The position numbers and the translations under genes were made by a program. A stretch of 64,000 nt of DNA, taken from assembly GCA_024233785.1 (NCBI GenBank), contig JACKPD010000015.1:1-64000 (forward strand), in the 5' to 3' direction. Under the pieces are notes generated by a model, which was given only the letters and a program-made list of their open reading frames with translations, was not told where the DNA came from and made no database searches. Below, piece after piece: positions 1 to 8,104 of the stretch. How positions within the stretch are numbered: position 1 is the first letter of the stretch; each line of letters opens with the position of its first letter. Source of the DNA: Spirochaetales bacterium (GTDB lineage: Bacteria > Spirochaetota > Spirochaetia > CADAEX01).

Positions 1-1
1 A

Positions 2-445
2 AAAATGAGTTCCTCAGCCAAAAAGAACTCGGCGGGGGGCAGCGATTTTTCATACAGCGATATGGGAGAGGGCAATGACGGGTTTGCCGAAAAATACCGC
101 GGCGCCCTTGACGGAAGTGAAAAAATCAACGGAGTGCAGTGCTACCGCATCGTACTCACACCCCGGGAAACAGCGGATGATGTCTATGAAAAAGCTGTCG
201 CCTTTATATCTGAAAGTGATTTCAGATATCTGAAGGTTGAGCTTTATGAGAACGGAGCGCATATCAAGACCATGTCCTTAACTGACTACAAACCACTGAA
301 GAACATCTTATACCCATACACAGTCAGTATGGAAAGTCTGACCAGAAATTCAGTTTCAGTCATTGAAACACTTGAGATTGAAGCAGACAGCCCGAAAGTC
401 GAAAGCCGGTTCTTCAGCCAGTCCTGGATGGAGTCTGCAAGATGA
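2..445 (+). CDS. LolA-like outer-membrane lipoprotein-sorting protein, 5'-truncated by window edge
   Basis: This is the C-terminal part of a periplasmic LolA-like carrier of the outer membrane lipoprotein-sorting family; the frame is open to the window edge, so the real start lies upstream. The segment near the left edge (SSSAKKNS..GSDFSYSDM) aligns by eye with the region SGHMLRQSVMGSDLSYEDM of the complete paralogue at 4924-5664, which supports the family call. The methionine near base 5 is therefore an internal residue, not the start. It is followed after 10 bp by an outer-membrane barrel gene. In other diderms this pair commonly accompanies an RND/MMPL or ABC exporter, so an exporter gene probably lies just outside the window (inference). 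Confidence 0.75.
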   Translation, partial: KMSSSAKKNSAGGSDFSYSDMGEGNDGFAEKYRGALDGSEKINGVQCYRIVLTPRETADDVYEKAVAFISESDFRYLKVELYENGAHIKTMSLTDYKPLKNILYPYTVSMESLTRNSVSVIETLEIEADSPKVESRFFSQSWMESAR

Positions 446-455
446 GGAAGTTATT

Positions 456-1715
456 ATGCAGAGCTTGAAAAATCTTATTCCGGCTTTATTTATCCTCATC
501 ATCCCCGCTCTCCCCGGCAGCATCTTTGCTGTTTCATTTTACGGAGAAGCGGAAACCCTGTTTGATTTCATGTTTCCGGGAGATACAGGGTCAGACAGGT
601 ATGATTCACTGTTGAATCCTCACAATATTTCAGGATTGAATGATATTGCAACTGCAGCCGGTGTCATTGTCAAACTTGAAAATCAGGGCGAAAAGGGAAG
701 CTTCGCGATGTGGCTCTCCCTGCGGACAGAACCGGATAGCATCAGCAGCGATGAAGTAAAAACTGACATAATGCGCCTCTCCTATGACTGGCAGTTAACA
801 GATGCAATACGCATCACAACAGGACGTCAAAGCTTTCTGACCGGCTACGGGTACGGGTGGAACCCCATGGATCTTGCAAATCCGATCAAGGATCCGTCAA
901 ATCCTGATCAGGAGCTTAAAGGGGTGGATGCTGTTTCATTTACATGGGACAGGGGCGGAATTTTTCAGGCCAGGGGATACACATTGCTTCAGACATCAGA
1001 GGCAGGCAGTTTGGCATACGAAGAGGCAAAGGCAGGCGCAGAACTTACCTTTCTTCTCCCTCCGGCAGAATTAAAAATAACAGCCCTTACCGGATCAGCA
1101 CCTGATACCGGCAGGATTGAAAGCCTTCCACGCTCAATCGGTATCGGATTTCTTATGGATATCGCTGGGGCCGGGGTTTATGCCGAAGGAGCATTCAGGG
1201 AAAGACGGAGGACAGGAGTTCCCGGAGCCAGCGGCGATTATGCGCTGAAGGCAGATGATGATCCGGCTTTTTCAGCTCTTGCCGGAATTGAATACTATTT
1301 CAGATCGGAACTTGCGCTCATTGCGGAATATTTTTACAACGGGGAAGGATTAGGTCGGGGCGAGCGATCTGATTACAAAGACGCCTTGGAATACTTTAAC
1401 AGCACATCAACGGGGTACGCGCCTGAAGAATACTATGAGCTCTACAGGCCCGGATATTTTGCACGGCATTATCTGCTTTTAAACCTGACCTTACCGTTAT
1501 ATGATCTTGAATCAGAAGCAAGTCTTACCGTTATCGAATCTCCCGATTCCCGCATGATTTCAGCTACCCCCCGATGGAAGATACTGCCTTCCGGCAGTTT
1601 TGAGATTGAAATATCATACTCGGGCCTTTTCAGCCTGGATGACGGGCAGTACAATGAGGCATGGCTTTCCCCGGTAAAACACAGCGCATCCATTGTGACA
1701 AAATGGTATTTTTAG
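456..1715 (+). CDS. Outer-membrane beta-barrel protein (DUF1302-like)
   Basis: Predicted 419-residue outer-membrane barrel. The ATG at 456 is preferred over upstream in-frame starts: it has a GAGGAAG ribosome site just upstream and gives a clean signal peptide (hydrophobic core around residues 8-20, cleavage near SIFA-VSF). The body alternates short amphipathic strands and turns. It carries the motif GRQSFLTGYGYGWNPMDL followed by NP..DP, as in DUF1302-like barrels that accompany LolA-like carriers. The last residues WYF give the aromatic C-terminus expected for barrel assembly. It sits 10 bp after the LolA-like gene and is closed by the terminator at 1803. Substrate unknown. Confidence 0.7.
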   Translation: MQSLKNLIPALFILIIPALPGSIFAVSFYGEAETLFDFMFPGDTGSDRYDSLLNPHNISGLNDIATAAGVIVKLENQGEKGSFAMWLSLRTEPDSISSDEVKTDIMRLSYDWQLTDAIRITTGRQSFLTGYGYGWNPMDLANPIKDPSNPDQELKGVDAVSFTWDRGGIFQARGYTLLQTSEAGSLAYEEAKAGAELTFLLPPAELKITALTGSAPDTGRIESLPRSIGIGFLMDIAGAGVYAEGAFRERRRTGVPGASGDYALKADDDPAFSALAGIEYYFRSELALIAEYFYNGEGLGRGERSDYKDALEYFNSTSTGYAPEEYYELYRPGYFARHYLLLNLTLPLYDLESEASLTVIESPDSRMISATPRWKILPSGSFEIEISYSGLFSLDDGQYNEAWLSPVKHSASIVTKWYF

Positions 1716-1802
1716 TTAAAGGATATAAGACGACGGATACTGTAAAAGATGTTAAAAGATAAAAATTATAAGGTTACTCCGCAGGCAGCAGCCCGGATCA
1801 GG

Positions 1803-1841
1803 AACAAAGCAATTGAATGGCATAAAATTGCTTTGTTTTTT
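1803..1841 (+). terminator. Rho-independent terminator after the barrel gene
   Basis: A 12-bp perfect stem (1803-1814 with 1826-1837) has an 11-base loop and runs into six T residues at 1836-1841. It lies 88 bp after the barrel stop and insulates the following metal-ATPase operon. Confidence 0.85.
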
Positions 1842-1892
1842 CTCAGGTAATTACCGGTTCAATTCGCCAAAAATAAATATATTCTGCTTAAT

Positions 1893-1941
1893 TTGATTTA
1901 AATCACATCCTTCTCAGACCCTCTGGGTTATATTCAGACTA
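1893..1941 (+). promoter_or_regulatory. FNR-type class II promoter of the HMA/P-type ATPase operon
   Basis: An FNR-like box TTGAT-TTAA-ATCAC lies at 1893-1906. A -10 hexamer TATATT lies at 1929-1934, which predicts transcription start near 1941. The box centre (1899.5) is then 41.5 bp upstream of the start, the canonical class II activator position, and there is no good -35 hexamer. The FNR-like gene at 4191 encodes the E-xx-S-R recognition helix that reads TTGAT. The spacing is seen directly; activation by that protein is inferred. Confidence 0.75.
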
Positions 1942-1964
1942 TCAAATCATCAAGGAGGCCAATC

Positions 1965-2180
1965 ATGGCTAAAAAAACTTATCAATTAGAAACTGTATCC
2001 TGTCCAAGCTGTATAGCTAAAATAGAAGGGATGCTTAAAAAAACTGATGGAGTTACTGAATCCCGGGTTCTCTTCAATTCATCCAGAGTAAAAGTATCTT
2101 TTGACGAGAATGATATCTCTTCTGAAAAAATAAAAGAAAAAATCAGCAGCCTCGGATACGAAGTTCTCAGTGAAAAATAA
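1965..2180 (+). CDS. Heavy-metal-associated (HMA) domain metallochaperone
   Basis: A 71-residue single HMA domain with ferredoxin-like fold (beta-alpha-beta-beta-alpha-beta pattern). The usual MxCxxC metal site appears as SCPSC: Cys13 and Cys16 remain while the position two before the first Cys is Ser-containing VSCPSC instead of Met. Family members bind Cu(I) or other soft metals and deliver them to P1B ATPases. Start ATG has GGAGG eight bases upstream. The next gene, 21 bp downstream, is a P1B ATPase lacking its own N-terminal HMA domain, so the chaperone domain appears to be supplied in trans. Metal identity cannot be read from sequence. Confidence 0.88.
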   Translation: MAKKTYQLETVSCPSCIAKIEGMLKKTDGVTESRVLFNSSRVKVSFDENDISSEKIKEKISSLGYEVLSEK

Positions 2181-2201
2181 TTTTTATAAAGGAGGGTAGA
2201 C

Positions 2202-4103
2202 ATGATGCTAAAAAATTTTTCAAAAAAATCGATTGTTCTTACAGCTGCAGTTCTTACAGCAGTTTCATTTGCACTGAAAGAAATCATTGGATATGAACCG
2301 ATTACAGTCTTTTTTATGCTGACAACAACTCTGGTCGCCGGTATTCCTATCTTCAGAAAAGCTATAAGTGCCCTGAGGTATAAGATAGTCGGCATCGATG
2401 CTCTGGTGAGCATCGCTGTTATCGGAGCGGTTATTATAGGGGAATACTGGGAAGCTGCTGCAGTAACATTTCTTTTTATTCTGGGTGATTATCTGGAATC
2501 AAGAACAATTGAAAAGACAAGATCTTCCATAAAAGCTCTCCTTGACCAGGCACCTGTAAAAACACGTGTAAGACGTGGAGATAACGAGATTGAACTGGAC
2601 CCCTATGATGTAATTCAGGGTGATACCGTGATTGTCAGACCTGGAGAAAAAATATCTGTTGACGGGACAATCACTGAGGGATCAGGTTTTATAGATCAAT
2701 CCGCAATCACCGGCGAGTCACTTCCTGTATCCAGAGGAATTAATGAAAAGGTATTCTCAGGAACAATAATTGAATCCGGCTACTTAATTATAAAAGCAGA
2801 AAAGGTAGGAGAAGATACAACTTTTGCAAGAATTCTAGAATTGGTTGAAGAAGCCCAGGACAAAAAAGCAAAAACACAAAAGTTTCTGGAAAAATTTTCA
2901 CGTTTTTACACTCCAGGGATTATCCTGTTATCCCTTGCGCTTTATTTATTTACCAAAGACGTAGTGCTGGCCCTGACGCTTCTGGTTATCGCCTGTCCCG
3001 GCGCCCTTGTTATATCTGCACCGGTCTCTATTGTTACGGGAATAGGAAATGGATCCCGAAACGGCATCATAATAAAGGGGGGTGAGATTATGGAAAAAAC
3101 CGGCACTATTAAGGTTGTCGCTTTTGACAAGACAGGAACTCTCACCTACGGGAAGCCGAGGGTAACAGATGTTCACTCATTCGGAATTACGGAAGATGAG
3201 GTTCTCCGGATAGCCGCTGCGGGAGAATCCTATTCAGAGCACCCTCTGGCTAAAGCGATCATTCAGAAAGCGGACCAAATTCCCGGGATAGTGAAAACAA
3301 TTCCGGAGAATTCAGAAATACTCACCGGAAAAGGTCTTGCTTTTAAATTTGAAGGTAAAACATATTTACTCGGAAACAGAAAGCTTTTGTCAGAAAATTC
3401 CATTTCTTTCGAACAGAAAGAAAAATATATAATAAGTGAAGAGGAAAAAGGACACACCCTGGTACTTTTATCCGATTCTGAAAAAATTATCGGGATTCTG
3501 ACTATAGCTGATACTGTGAGAGAAGAAGCAAGCAAGGCTGTAGCTGATCTGAAATCTCTGGGAATTCGTAAAATTGTTATGCTGACCGGGGATAACGAAC
3601 GGGCAGCCTCTGCGATTTCCCAAGAATTAGGGCTGGACAACTATTATGCGGAACTTCTTCCTGTTGATAAAGTCAAGGTTATCAAAGAACTCCAGCAAAA
3701 GTATGGAAGGACAGCCATGATAGGCGACGGTATTAACGACGCCCCCGCACTTGCAGCTTCAGATCTGGGAATAGCGATGGGAGCAGCAGGATCTGATGCT
3801 GCGATAGAAACTGCGGATGTAGTACTTATGTCATCTGAGCTGAATAAACTATCCTACACTTTGGGCTTAGGGCGCAGGACTGTAGGAAACATGAGGCAGA
3901 ATATATATTTTGCTTTATTTGTAGCAGCTTTTCTGCTCGCCGGAGTTTTAATAAAGAGTATCGATCTTTCAATTGGTATGCTGGTACATGAGTTTTCAGT
4001 ACTGTTGGTTATCCTCAATGCTCTCAGGCTGACAGTGCATAAACCAAAGGAGAGGATACAGAGAAAAGCGGGCAAGGTAAACAAAAATATTTTAGAAGCC
4101 TAA
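2202..4103 (+). CDS. Heavy-metal-translocating P1B-type ATPase
   Basis: A 633-residue metal efflux or loading pump of the inner membrane. Seen in order: N-terminal hydrophobic hairpins; actuator TGES (ITGESLP, near residue 180); transmembrane CPG motif (ACPGALVIS, near 265); phosphorylation loop DKTGTLT; HP motif SEHPLAKA; MLTGDN; GDGINDAPAL; two C-terminal transmembrane segments ending HEFSVLLVILNALRL. The membrane motif is CPG rather than CPC, CPH or SPC, and the last helix carries HEFSV rather than the HEGGT or DxG signatures, so the usual subgroup rules do not assign its metal. It lacks an HMA domain; one is encoded 21 bp upstream. Start ATG follows GGAGGG. Confidence 0.92.
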   Translation: MMLKNFSKKSIVLTAAVLTAVSFALKEIIGYEPITVFFMLTTTLVAGIPIFRKAISALRYKIVGIDALVSIAVIGAVIIGEYWEAAAVTFLFILGDYLESRTIEKTRSSIKALLDQAPVKTRVRRGDNEIELDPYDVIQGDTVIVRPGEKISVDGTITEGSGFIDQSAITGESLPVSRGINEKVFSGTIIESGYLIIKAEKVGEDTTFARILELVEEAQDKKAKTQKFLEKFSRFYTPGIILLSLALYLFTKDVVLALTLLVIACPGALVISAPVSIVTGIGNGSRNGIIIKGGEIMEKTGTIKVVAFDKTGTLTYGKPRVTDVHSFGITEDEVLRIAAAGESYSEHPLAKAIIQKADQIPGIVKTIPENSEILTGKGLAFKFEGKTYLLGNRKLLSENSISFEQKEKYIISEEEKGHTLVLLSDSEKIIGILTIADTVREEASKAVADLKSLGIRKIVMLTGDNERAASAISQELGLDNYYAELLPVDKVKVIKELQQKYGRTAMIGDGINDAPALAASDLGIAMGAAGSDAAIETADVVLMSSELNKLSYTLGLGRRTVGNMRQNIYFALFVAAFLLAGVLIKSIDLSIGMLVHEFSVLLVILNALRLTVHKPKERIQRKAGKVNKNILEA

Positions 4104-4142
4104 GTAAATAATGGCACTGTTGGCAATATACCAATCACAAGA

Positions 4143-4171
4143 TTGACATATCCCCTTACCGGAACTACCAT
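4143..4171 (+). promoter_or_regulatory. Putative sigma70 promoter of the FNR-like gene, inside a terminator hairpin
   Basis: TTGACA at 4143-4148, a 17-base spacer, and TACCAT at 4166-4171 (4 of 6 matches to the -10 consensus). The predicted start near 4178 would give a leader of about a dozen bases containing AAGGGG just before the ATG at 4191. The -10 lies in the loop of the hairpin at 4151-4185. Confidence 0.5.
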
Positions 4172-4190
4172 TGCCGGTAAGGGGATTTTT
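4151..4190 (+). terminator. Rho-independent terminator after the P-type ATPase gene
   Basis: A 12-bp perfect stem (4151-4162 with 4174-4185), 11-base loop, then five T residues ending at the base before the next gene's ATG. The 3' arm contains the AAGGGG ribosome site of the FNR-like gene, so readthrough RNA would fold over that site. Confidence 0.8.
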
Positions 4191-4898
4191 ATGGGAAAAA
4201 CCATTTGCCTTAGATGCTTACATGGCCTGTGTGCTGCAAAAGTGCCTATTTTTAGCGAGCTCAAAGATACTGAATTAAGAAAAATTGTTCAGCTCACAGG
4301 GCAAAGGGAATATAAAAAAGGGGAGACTTTAGTAAGAGAAGGGACCGTATCAGACACCCTCTTTATTCTTAACAAAGGAATGGTTAAACTCTCGAAATTC
4401 AATAGCGAAGGTAAAGAACAGATTCTGAGAGTCCTCAGGGACGGAGATTTCTTCGGGGAACTGAGTATTTTTAGTGACATTCAAACCTCAAATTTTACCG
4501 CTTATGCAATAAGGGATACAAAAATTTGCACTCTTTCAAGGGGAAAAATGAATATTATTATCAAAGAAAACCCGGGAATAACTTTAAAAATACTCGAAAG
4601 CTTAAGCAGGCGTATTGCAAGCACTGAAAATCTTGCTCAACACCTCTCTGCAGGAAACGCAGACTCACGTACAGCCTTCGTTCTCCTGGAACTCTCTGAA
4701 AAGTATGGTGTTGCAGGTTCCGGAGGAACAACACTCAAACTTCCTTTAAACAGGGAAGAACTTGCATCTTATGCAGGTCTCACAAGAGAAACTTTGAGCC
4801 GCAAACTATCAGGTTTTGAGAAAAAAGGAGTTATCAAAACTCTGGGGAATAAATCAATCCTGTTGATTGATCCTGATTTTCTGGAAGATAGCGTATAA
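4191..4898 (+). CDS. FNR-like Crp/Fnr-family regulator with four candidate Fe-S cysteines
   Basis: A 235-residue regulator: cNMP-fold sensor domain (about residues 15-130), dimer helix, and winged-helix HTH (about 155-225). Cysteines at 6, 9, 14 and 113 match the number and layout of the four FNR cluster ligands (C-x2-C-x4-C near the N-terminus plus one in the sensor fold). The recognition helix LTRETLSRKL has Glu200, Ser203 and Arg204, the residues that read TTGAT in E. coli FNR. An in-frame ATG at 4143 is less likely because the hairpin lies between it and 4191. It follows the metal ATPase operon, whose promoter carries an FNR box. Oxygen sensing through a [4Fe-4S] cluster is inferred. Confidence 0.88.
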   Translation: MGKTICLRCLHGLCAAKVPIFSELKDTELRKIVQLTGQREYKKGETLVREGTVSDTLFILNKGMVKLSKFNSEGKEQILRVLRDGDFFGELSIFSDIQTSNFTAYAIRDTKICTLSRGKMNIIIKENPGITLKILESLSRRIASTENLAQHLSAGNADSRTAFVLLELSEKYGVAGSGGTTLKLPLNREELASYAGLTRETLSRKLSGFEKKGVIKTLGNKSILLIDPDFLEDSV

Positions 4899-4923
4899 AT
4901 AGTTAAGTTGCCGGGAATAGCGG

Positions 4924-5664
4924 TCATTTCCTCAGGGAAGCCTTCGAAAAGATATAATCAGGGATATTTTCATCAAATGATATGGACTCAATCATCATTT
5001 CTGTTCCATCTCCTTCCTTAAGGACATCCTTGTAGGTAGCAGAAACAGCAATCCACCTGCCTTCAATGAATTTTACTTCATGGATATCCACCTGCTTGAG
5101 AAGTTTTCCGCTTTTTGCATAGAGTTCTTCTTTAAGTATCAAATAACGTTCTTTATCAACCCATATTTTCCTCCTGGCATAGGCTGTATCATCTTTTTTA
5201 GCTGTAAGGTCCATTATCCAGACCTGTCGGCCGAGCAATTCTCCGCTGCCGGCAATTTCCCCCTCATACAGGCTGCTCAAAAAAGGGTCCTCCATCATAT
5301 CCTCGTAGGAAAGGTCGGAGCCCATTACAGACTGACGGAGCATGTGACCGCTTATCATTATCGTCCTGTCCGTTGATGGCGAGTATGTCCAGAGCTGGTC
5401 CCCGAGCTTAAGCATCTTGGTCCCTTTTTCGCGGGGAGGGTCAAGGTATTCTGTAAATGAGTCGGATGTATTTCTCTGCCATGTTTTTGCCCTTACAGTC
5501 CTCTCTCCACGCCTTCCGTGTATCACCATCCGTGATATCACAACCTTGCTGTCCGATATTGTATTATCATCAATCTTCTTCAGTATCTCAGCCGGAGAAG
5601 GGTTATTTTGGGAAAAAAGAAAAGCCGGAGTTATCATAAGGATAACCAATGCAATATACTTCAT
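4924..5664 (-). CDS. LolA-like outer-membrane lipoprotein-sorting protein
   Basis: A 246-residue exported protein: signal peptide (hydrophobic residues 3-16, likely cleavage after FLFS) followed by a LolA-like half-barrel fold of the family typified by the motif GTKMLKLGDQLWTYSPSTDRTIMISG and GSDLSYEDM. LolA-like proteins shuttle acylated or hydrophobic cargo across the periplasm. Its ATG overlaps the TGA of the upstream permease gene (ATGA), so it is the last gene of the coupled operon beginning at 10651. It would be the periplasmic acceptor for the ABC transporter at 5661-8862, with the barrel at 8875 as the outer-membrane partner (inference). Paralogue of the truncated gene at 2-445. Confidence 0.85.
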   Translation of the reverse strand: MKYIALVILMITPAFLFSQNNPSPAEILKKIDDNTISDSKVVISRMVIHGRRGERTVRAKTWQRNTSDSFTEYLDPPREKGTKMLKLGDQLWTYSPSTDRTIMISGHMLRQSVMGSDLSYEDMMEDPFLSSLYEGEIAGSGELLGRQVWIMDLTAKKDDTAYARRKIWVDKERYLILKEELYAKSGKLLKQVDIHEVKFIEGRWIAVSATYKDVLKEGDGTEMMIESISFDENIPDYIFSKASLRK

Positions 5665-6935
5665 ACTTCAAGCTCCTTGAATAAACTGGCAGTCTGCCTT
5701 CTGTAAATGCCTGTTCCCGCAATGGAGGCTCCGAGAACAGTTGAAACAATTCCAGGTATAAAACCGATAAAAAAACTGCCTGTACTGACCTTTGCACGGT
5801 AAACATTTGAAATCATCATGGATGAGTTTTTCATGAGGTATCCATAGTCGATTCCGTAAATCTGCATGAGATATGAAACGCCTGTCCCGGCAGCAGTGCC
5901 GATCACGGAACCGAAGATTCCTATAAAAAGGGATTCAAGTATAAGTGTTTTATAGATATGGGTCTTGTTCTCGCCTACAGCAAGGCGCACGCCGATTTCA
6001 CCATACCGCCTCAGGCTGCCCATGAGCCCTGAGTTCCAAAGCACTATCGACATGGCCGCGATGAAAATGGAGACAATGATTACACCCATTGAATCGATCA
6101 TTGCGATATAATCGGAAAGTCCGCTTTCAACGGGAAGTGTTCTCATAATGGGTGAAAACCTGTCATCTGGGTCTTTAAACTGCCTGTTGAATGAAGCGGC
6201 TATCTCTGCAGCTTTTTCGTCGTTATATATATTATCGGGGAAATATCCCAGCAGCTCTCCTGCAGTGTCCTGCATATCAAGAGCCTCCTGAATATCTGCA
6301 ATATCAGCCAATATCGCCCCCCTGTCCATCGCTGAAATCCCGAATCTCACTGTTCCGGCAATCTTGAAATTGTAGATAGCCATGCTCCCGAACATGGTTG
6401 AACTGATAAGTGTCGCAGTATCACCGGGCGCGATATCAAGCTTCCCCGCAAACTCATCTCCGATCAGTATTTCGCCCCTTTCCACGGGTATGCGTCCACG
6501 TATAATGGATTTTTCTATTCTGAGAAGATCCCATTCAGGACTTGATGGAGAAAACAGGTCAACAGCAAGTCCGGTAACAGGGCCCTGATCTTTTGTCTCG
6601 CCTTTTTCATCAGGAATATCAAGAAGTCCGCCGAATTTGATTCTCGCTGTCCAGATCATATCAGGATAATTATCTTTAAGTGTTTGTGTTATTTCATTAA
6701 TCCCTGTAAGGGCCAGATCGTTGGGCATCTGGTTTGATTCTTCAGCATAAGCCTGCGTCATTACCTTAACATGGCCGGTCTGATATCGGGCGGTTGAATT
6801 TATCATGTCAGCAATTACACCGTTCATAAAGGAGTAGAGCACAACAGCAAGGAATACGCCTGAAGATACGGTTAAAACAGGGAAGAGGGAACGTGACCTG
6901 TCGCGGAGCAGCCCTTTTATTAAAAATTTTATCAT
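5661..6935 (-). CDS. FtsX/LolE-type ABC transporter permease
   Basis: A 424-residue MacB/LolC-E class permease: one N-terminal transmembrane helix (about residues 13-40), a large extracytoplasmic MacB_PCD-like domain (about 45-270), then three C-terminal helices forming the FtsX domain. The segment GSLRRYGEIGVRLAVGENKTHI matches the cytoplasmic coupling loop of this family (family form: R..EIG.L.A.G). Such permeases do not pass substrate through the membrane core; they transfer mechanical force to extract lipoproteins or lipids. It pairs with the permease at 6932 as a heterodimer and overlaps it by 4 bp. Confidence 0.88.
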   Translation of the reverse strand: MIKFLIKGLLRDRSRSLFPVLTVSSGVFLAVVLYSFMNGVIADMINSTARYQTGHVKVMTQAYAEESNQMPNDLALTGINEITQTLKDNYPDMIWTARIKFGGLLDIPDEKGETKDQGPVTGLAVDLFSPSSPEWDLLRIEKSIIRGRIPVERGEILIGDEFAGKLDIAPGDTATLISSTMFGSMAIYNFKIAGTVRFGISAMDRGAILADIADIQEALDMQDTAGELLGYFPDNIYNDEKAAEIAASFNRQFKDPDDRFSPIMRTLPVESGLSDYIAMIDSMGVIIVSIFIAAMSIVLWNSGLMGSLRRYGEIGVRLAVGENKTHIYKTLILESLFIGIFGSVIGTAAGTGVSYLMQIYGIDYGYLMKNSSMMISNVYRAKVSTGSFFIGFIPGIVSTVLGASIAGTGIYRRQTASLFKELEV

Positions 6936-8104
6936 GTCATTTTTCCCCTTAACGCATCTGTCGGTTCAAGCTTTGCAATTTTCCTTGCCGGCAGATAACT
7001 CACAATCGTGGTAACAGTTAAAACAAGAAGGATTGAACCTGCGACAAGGGCTCCTGTAAATGACGGGAATATCCTGTTCCCTATGGCAAGACCGAAGTCG
7101 TCCGTAGATTCAGGCAGACCGAAACCGGTCCTGGCTGAATATGTAAGCAGCGGTATTCCGTATATGGCAGCCGCAACCGCGGCAAGCACCGAGTGGATAG
7201 CACCTTCAAGAGTAAAAAGCTGAATAAGGGTGCCCCGCGTCATGCCGAGGGCCATAAGGGTACCCATCTCTTTTCTGCGCCTGAATATGGAAAGTATCTG
7301 CGTGTCAAACAGGGCAAGCATGGCAAGCAGCAGCAGAATTATGTAAAAGATACTTCCTCCAATGGATTTTGTGAGAAAAAGGGCCCTGATATCCTTCATC
7401 AGGAATTCAAGGTTTTTATGATTCCATCCCCCGGCATTTTCAGCAAACCGGGAACCGCTCTTCAGAACGACAATTGTTGCCTCACCTTTCATGTCCATCA
7501 TTTCCCGCATCTTTTCCAGCGGGATCCACAGCTGACCATTGTCAATTGCTGAATCATCAGTTTTCATGATATTTGAAATAAAAAACTCATCAGCGTCAAA
7601 AGTCCCGTTTGTATCGCGCCACCTGACTGTTAAATAATCTCCCTTTTTTAATCCGGTACTTCTTGCCATTCTGCCGCCGATAAGCGCTGGGATGGAGGTA
7701 CCTCCGTTTTCAAGGACACCGGAAGGAATTGAAAGTATTTTCTGATCCGGAGGGATCCCTTTTAGAAGGGCATTCTGAAACCTTCCATTGGGATATATTG
7801 AAGCTGCCCTGATAAGGATAGGGATTGCCTCTCCCCTGTCGATAAGGGTATGGAGATTATCCGGTATTTTACCATGCGCGTCATCAAGAGTGAGGGGATC
7901 GAATGGATCATAACTGCTGTGCCAGTACTGTCCTCCGGCATATTCAGCTTCAATGGCAATTTTTTCCATCTGGTCGCTCATTCCGTTGTATAGTCCCTGC
8001 ATGTATATAATAGCGACAAATGAGAATGAGAGGGCGATGACATTTAGCCATGTCCTGAGCCCCGCCCCTAATATATTTTTGAGGGCAAGTTTAATAATAA
8101 GCAT
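6932..8104 (-). CDS. FtsX/LolC-type ABC transporter permease
   Basis: A 390-residue permease of the same architecture: N-terminal helix near 13-33, extracytoplasmic domain, then three helices from about residue 248. It carries the coupling sequence IFRRRKEMGTLMALGMTRG, a classical FtsX-domain signature. Its ATG overlaps the ATPase stop as TAATG, and its TGA overlaps the next ATG, indicating coupled synthesis of a 1:1 heterodimer. The substrate is not readable; the LolA-like protein and barrel in the same operon suggest envelope lipid or lipoprotein export. Confidence 0.88.
   Translation of the reverse strand: MLIIKLALKNILGAGLRTWLNVIALSFSFVAIIYMQGLYNGMSDQMEKIAIEAEYAGGQYWHSSYDPFDPLTLDDAHGKIPDNLHTLIDRGEAIPILIRAASIYPNGRFQNALLKGIPPDQKILSIPSGVLENGGTSIPALIGGRMARSTGLKKGDYLTVRWRDTNGTFDADEFFISNIMKTDDSAIDNGQLWIPLEKMREMMDMKGEATIVVLKSGSRFAENAGGWNHKNLEFLMKDIRALFLTKSIGGSIFYIILLLLAMLALFDTQILSIFRRRKEMGTLMALGMTRGTLIQLFTLEGAIHSVLAAVAAAIYGIPLLTYSARTGFGLPESTDDFGLAIGNRIFPSFTGALVAGSILLVLTVTTIVSYLPARKIAKLEPTDALRGKMT

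Noticed and set aside
4099..4130. TTGG-N7-CCAA palindrome (near 4110) as an operator of the FNR-like gene
   Set aside because: Arms are only four bases long and do not match FNR or another recognisable site.
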